In this document: positions 5,664 through 5,861 of the stretch, in pieces
Numbering within the stretch: the first letter of the stretch is position 1
How the letters are laid out: every line of letters starts with the position of its first letter
Origin: Micavibrio aeruginosavorus
GTDB lineage: Bacteria > Pseudomonadota > Alphaproteobacteria > Micavibrionales > Micavibrionaceae
Direction of reading: 5' to 3'
DNA length: 5,861 nt
Assembly: GCA_003240795.1 (NCBI GenBank)
Contig: QFNK01000131.1
Span: forward strand, 1-5,861
Made by a program: the position numbers and the translations under genes
Notes under the pieces: generated by a model
Seen by the model: only the letters and a program-made list of their open reading frames with translations
Databases searched by the model: none
What the model was told of the DNA's origin: nothing

Positions 5664-5861
5664 ATGACAGATTCCGCAGCTCCCCTTCCTGTTTCCACAC
5701 GCTTTACCGACATGACCGGGTGCGATTATCCGATCATCGTCGCGCCGATGTTCCTTGTCAGCAACGAGGATATGGTGGTGGCCGGGTCGAATGGCGGCGC
5801 TGTCGGGGCAGCCCCTTCCCTCAACTGGCGCACGCCGGAGGATTTCGAGGCCGCGGTCGTC
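5664..5861 (+). CDS. Nitronate monooxygenase-like flavoprotein, partial, 3' end beyond window
   Basis: Only the first 66 codons are present. Residues 22-66 match the start of the nitronate monooxygenase (2-nitropropane dioxygenase) TIM barrel. YPIIVAPMF at 22-30 forms the first strand and the FMN-facing loop, and LVSNEDMVVAGSNGGAVGA at 31-49 is the first helix and second strand. PSLNWRTPEDFEAAV at 51-65 follows, where members of the family often have an N-R-T sequence. Proteins of this family use FMN to oxidise nitronates, though many relatives have other or unknown substrates, so the precise reaction is uncertain. A preceding tail of about 15 residues is slightly longer than in typical members, which makes Met17 (5712) an alternative start; neither has a clear ribosome site. 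The gene is co-directional with tRNA-Ser, 46 bases downstream, and points away from the leftward cluster. Confidence 0.8.
   Translation, partial: MTDSAAPLPVSTRFTDMTGCDYPIIVAPMFLVSNEDMVVAGSNGGAVGAAPSLNWRTPEDFEAAVV

Noticed and set aside
1..5861. CRISPR array, insertion sequence, toxin-antitoxin or defence genes
   Set aside because: No spaced repeats, terminal inverted repeats, transposase motifs or defence domains were seen on either strand; gene content is core chromosomal.

Overview
The window looks like a piece of ordinary alphaproteobacterial chromosome. Base composition is moderately GC-rich (mid-50s percent by eye) and codon use looks even throughout. The gene order mltB-like, rlpA, dacA, tmk, holB on one strand is, from general knowledge, a conserved arrangement in Alphaproteobacteria, usually continuing into metG and tatD. 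Genus cannot be fixed from the sequence. A deep-branching, Rhodospirillales- or Micavibrio-like lineage is only a guess.

Layout: almost everything from 5462 down to 1 lies on the minus strand. Reading that way, it begins with a YdcF/ElyC-type membrane protein (5462-4641), whose end overlaps a periplasmic MltB-type lytic transglycosylase (4660-3695). Next comes the lipoprotein RlpA (3682-2696), 12 bases further on. A 122-base gap with a possible terminator hairpin separates RlpA from the D-Ala-D-Ala carboxypeptidase DacA (2573-1386). The DacA stop codon abuts the start of thymidylate kinase (1385-771), and the tmk stop overlaps the start of holB, the clamp-loader delta-prime subunit, which runs off the left edge with 257 residues visible. 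Reading rightward on the plus strand from 5528 are a serine tRNA with anticodon UGA (5528-5617) and the first 66 codons of a nitronate monooxygenase-like flavoprotein, which runs off the right edge.

How the genes fit together: the four leftward genes from 5462 to 1386 form an envelope group. It comprises a probable membrane envelope factor, two enzymes predicted to cut glycan strands (MltB-like and the septum-targeted RlpA), and an enzyme that trims stem pentapeptides (DacA). The remaining two supply dTTP synthesis and the DNA polymerase III clamp loader. The tight junctions of dacA-tmk-holB suggest one transcript with translational coupling.

I found no mobile element, CRISPR array, defence cassette or evident new system. 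The findings are modest: small structural departures in HolB, DacA and the MltB-like protein, a possible leaderless promoter for the rightward gene, and a GCAA-loop hairpin between rlpA and dacA.
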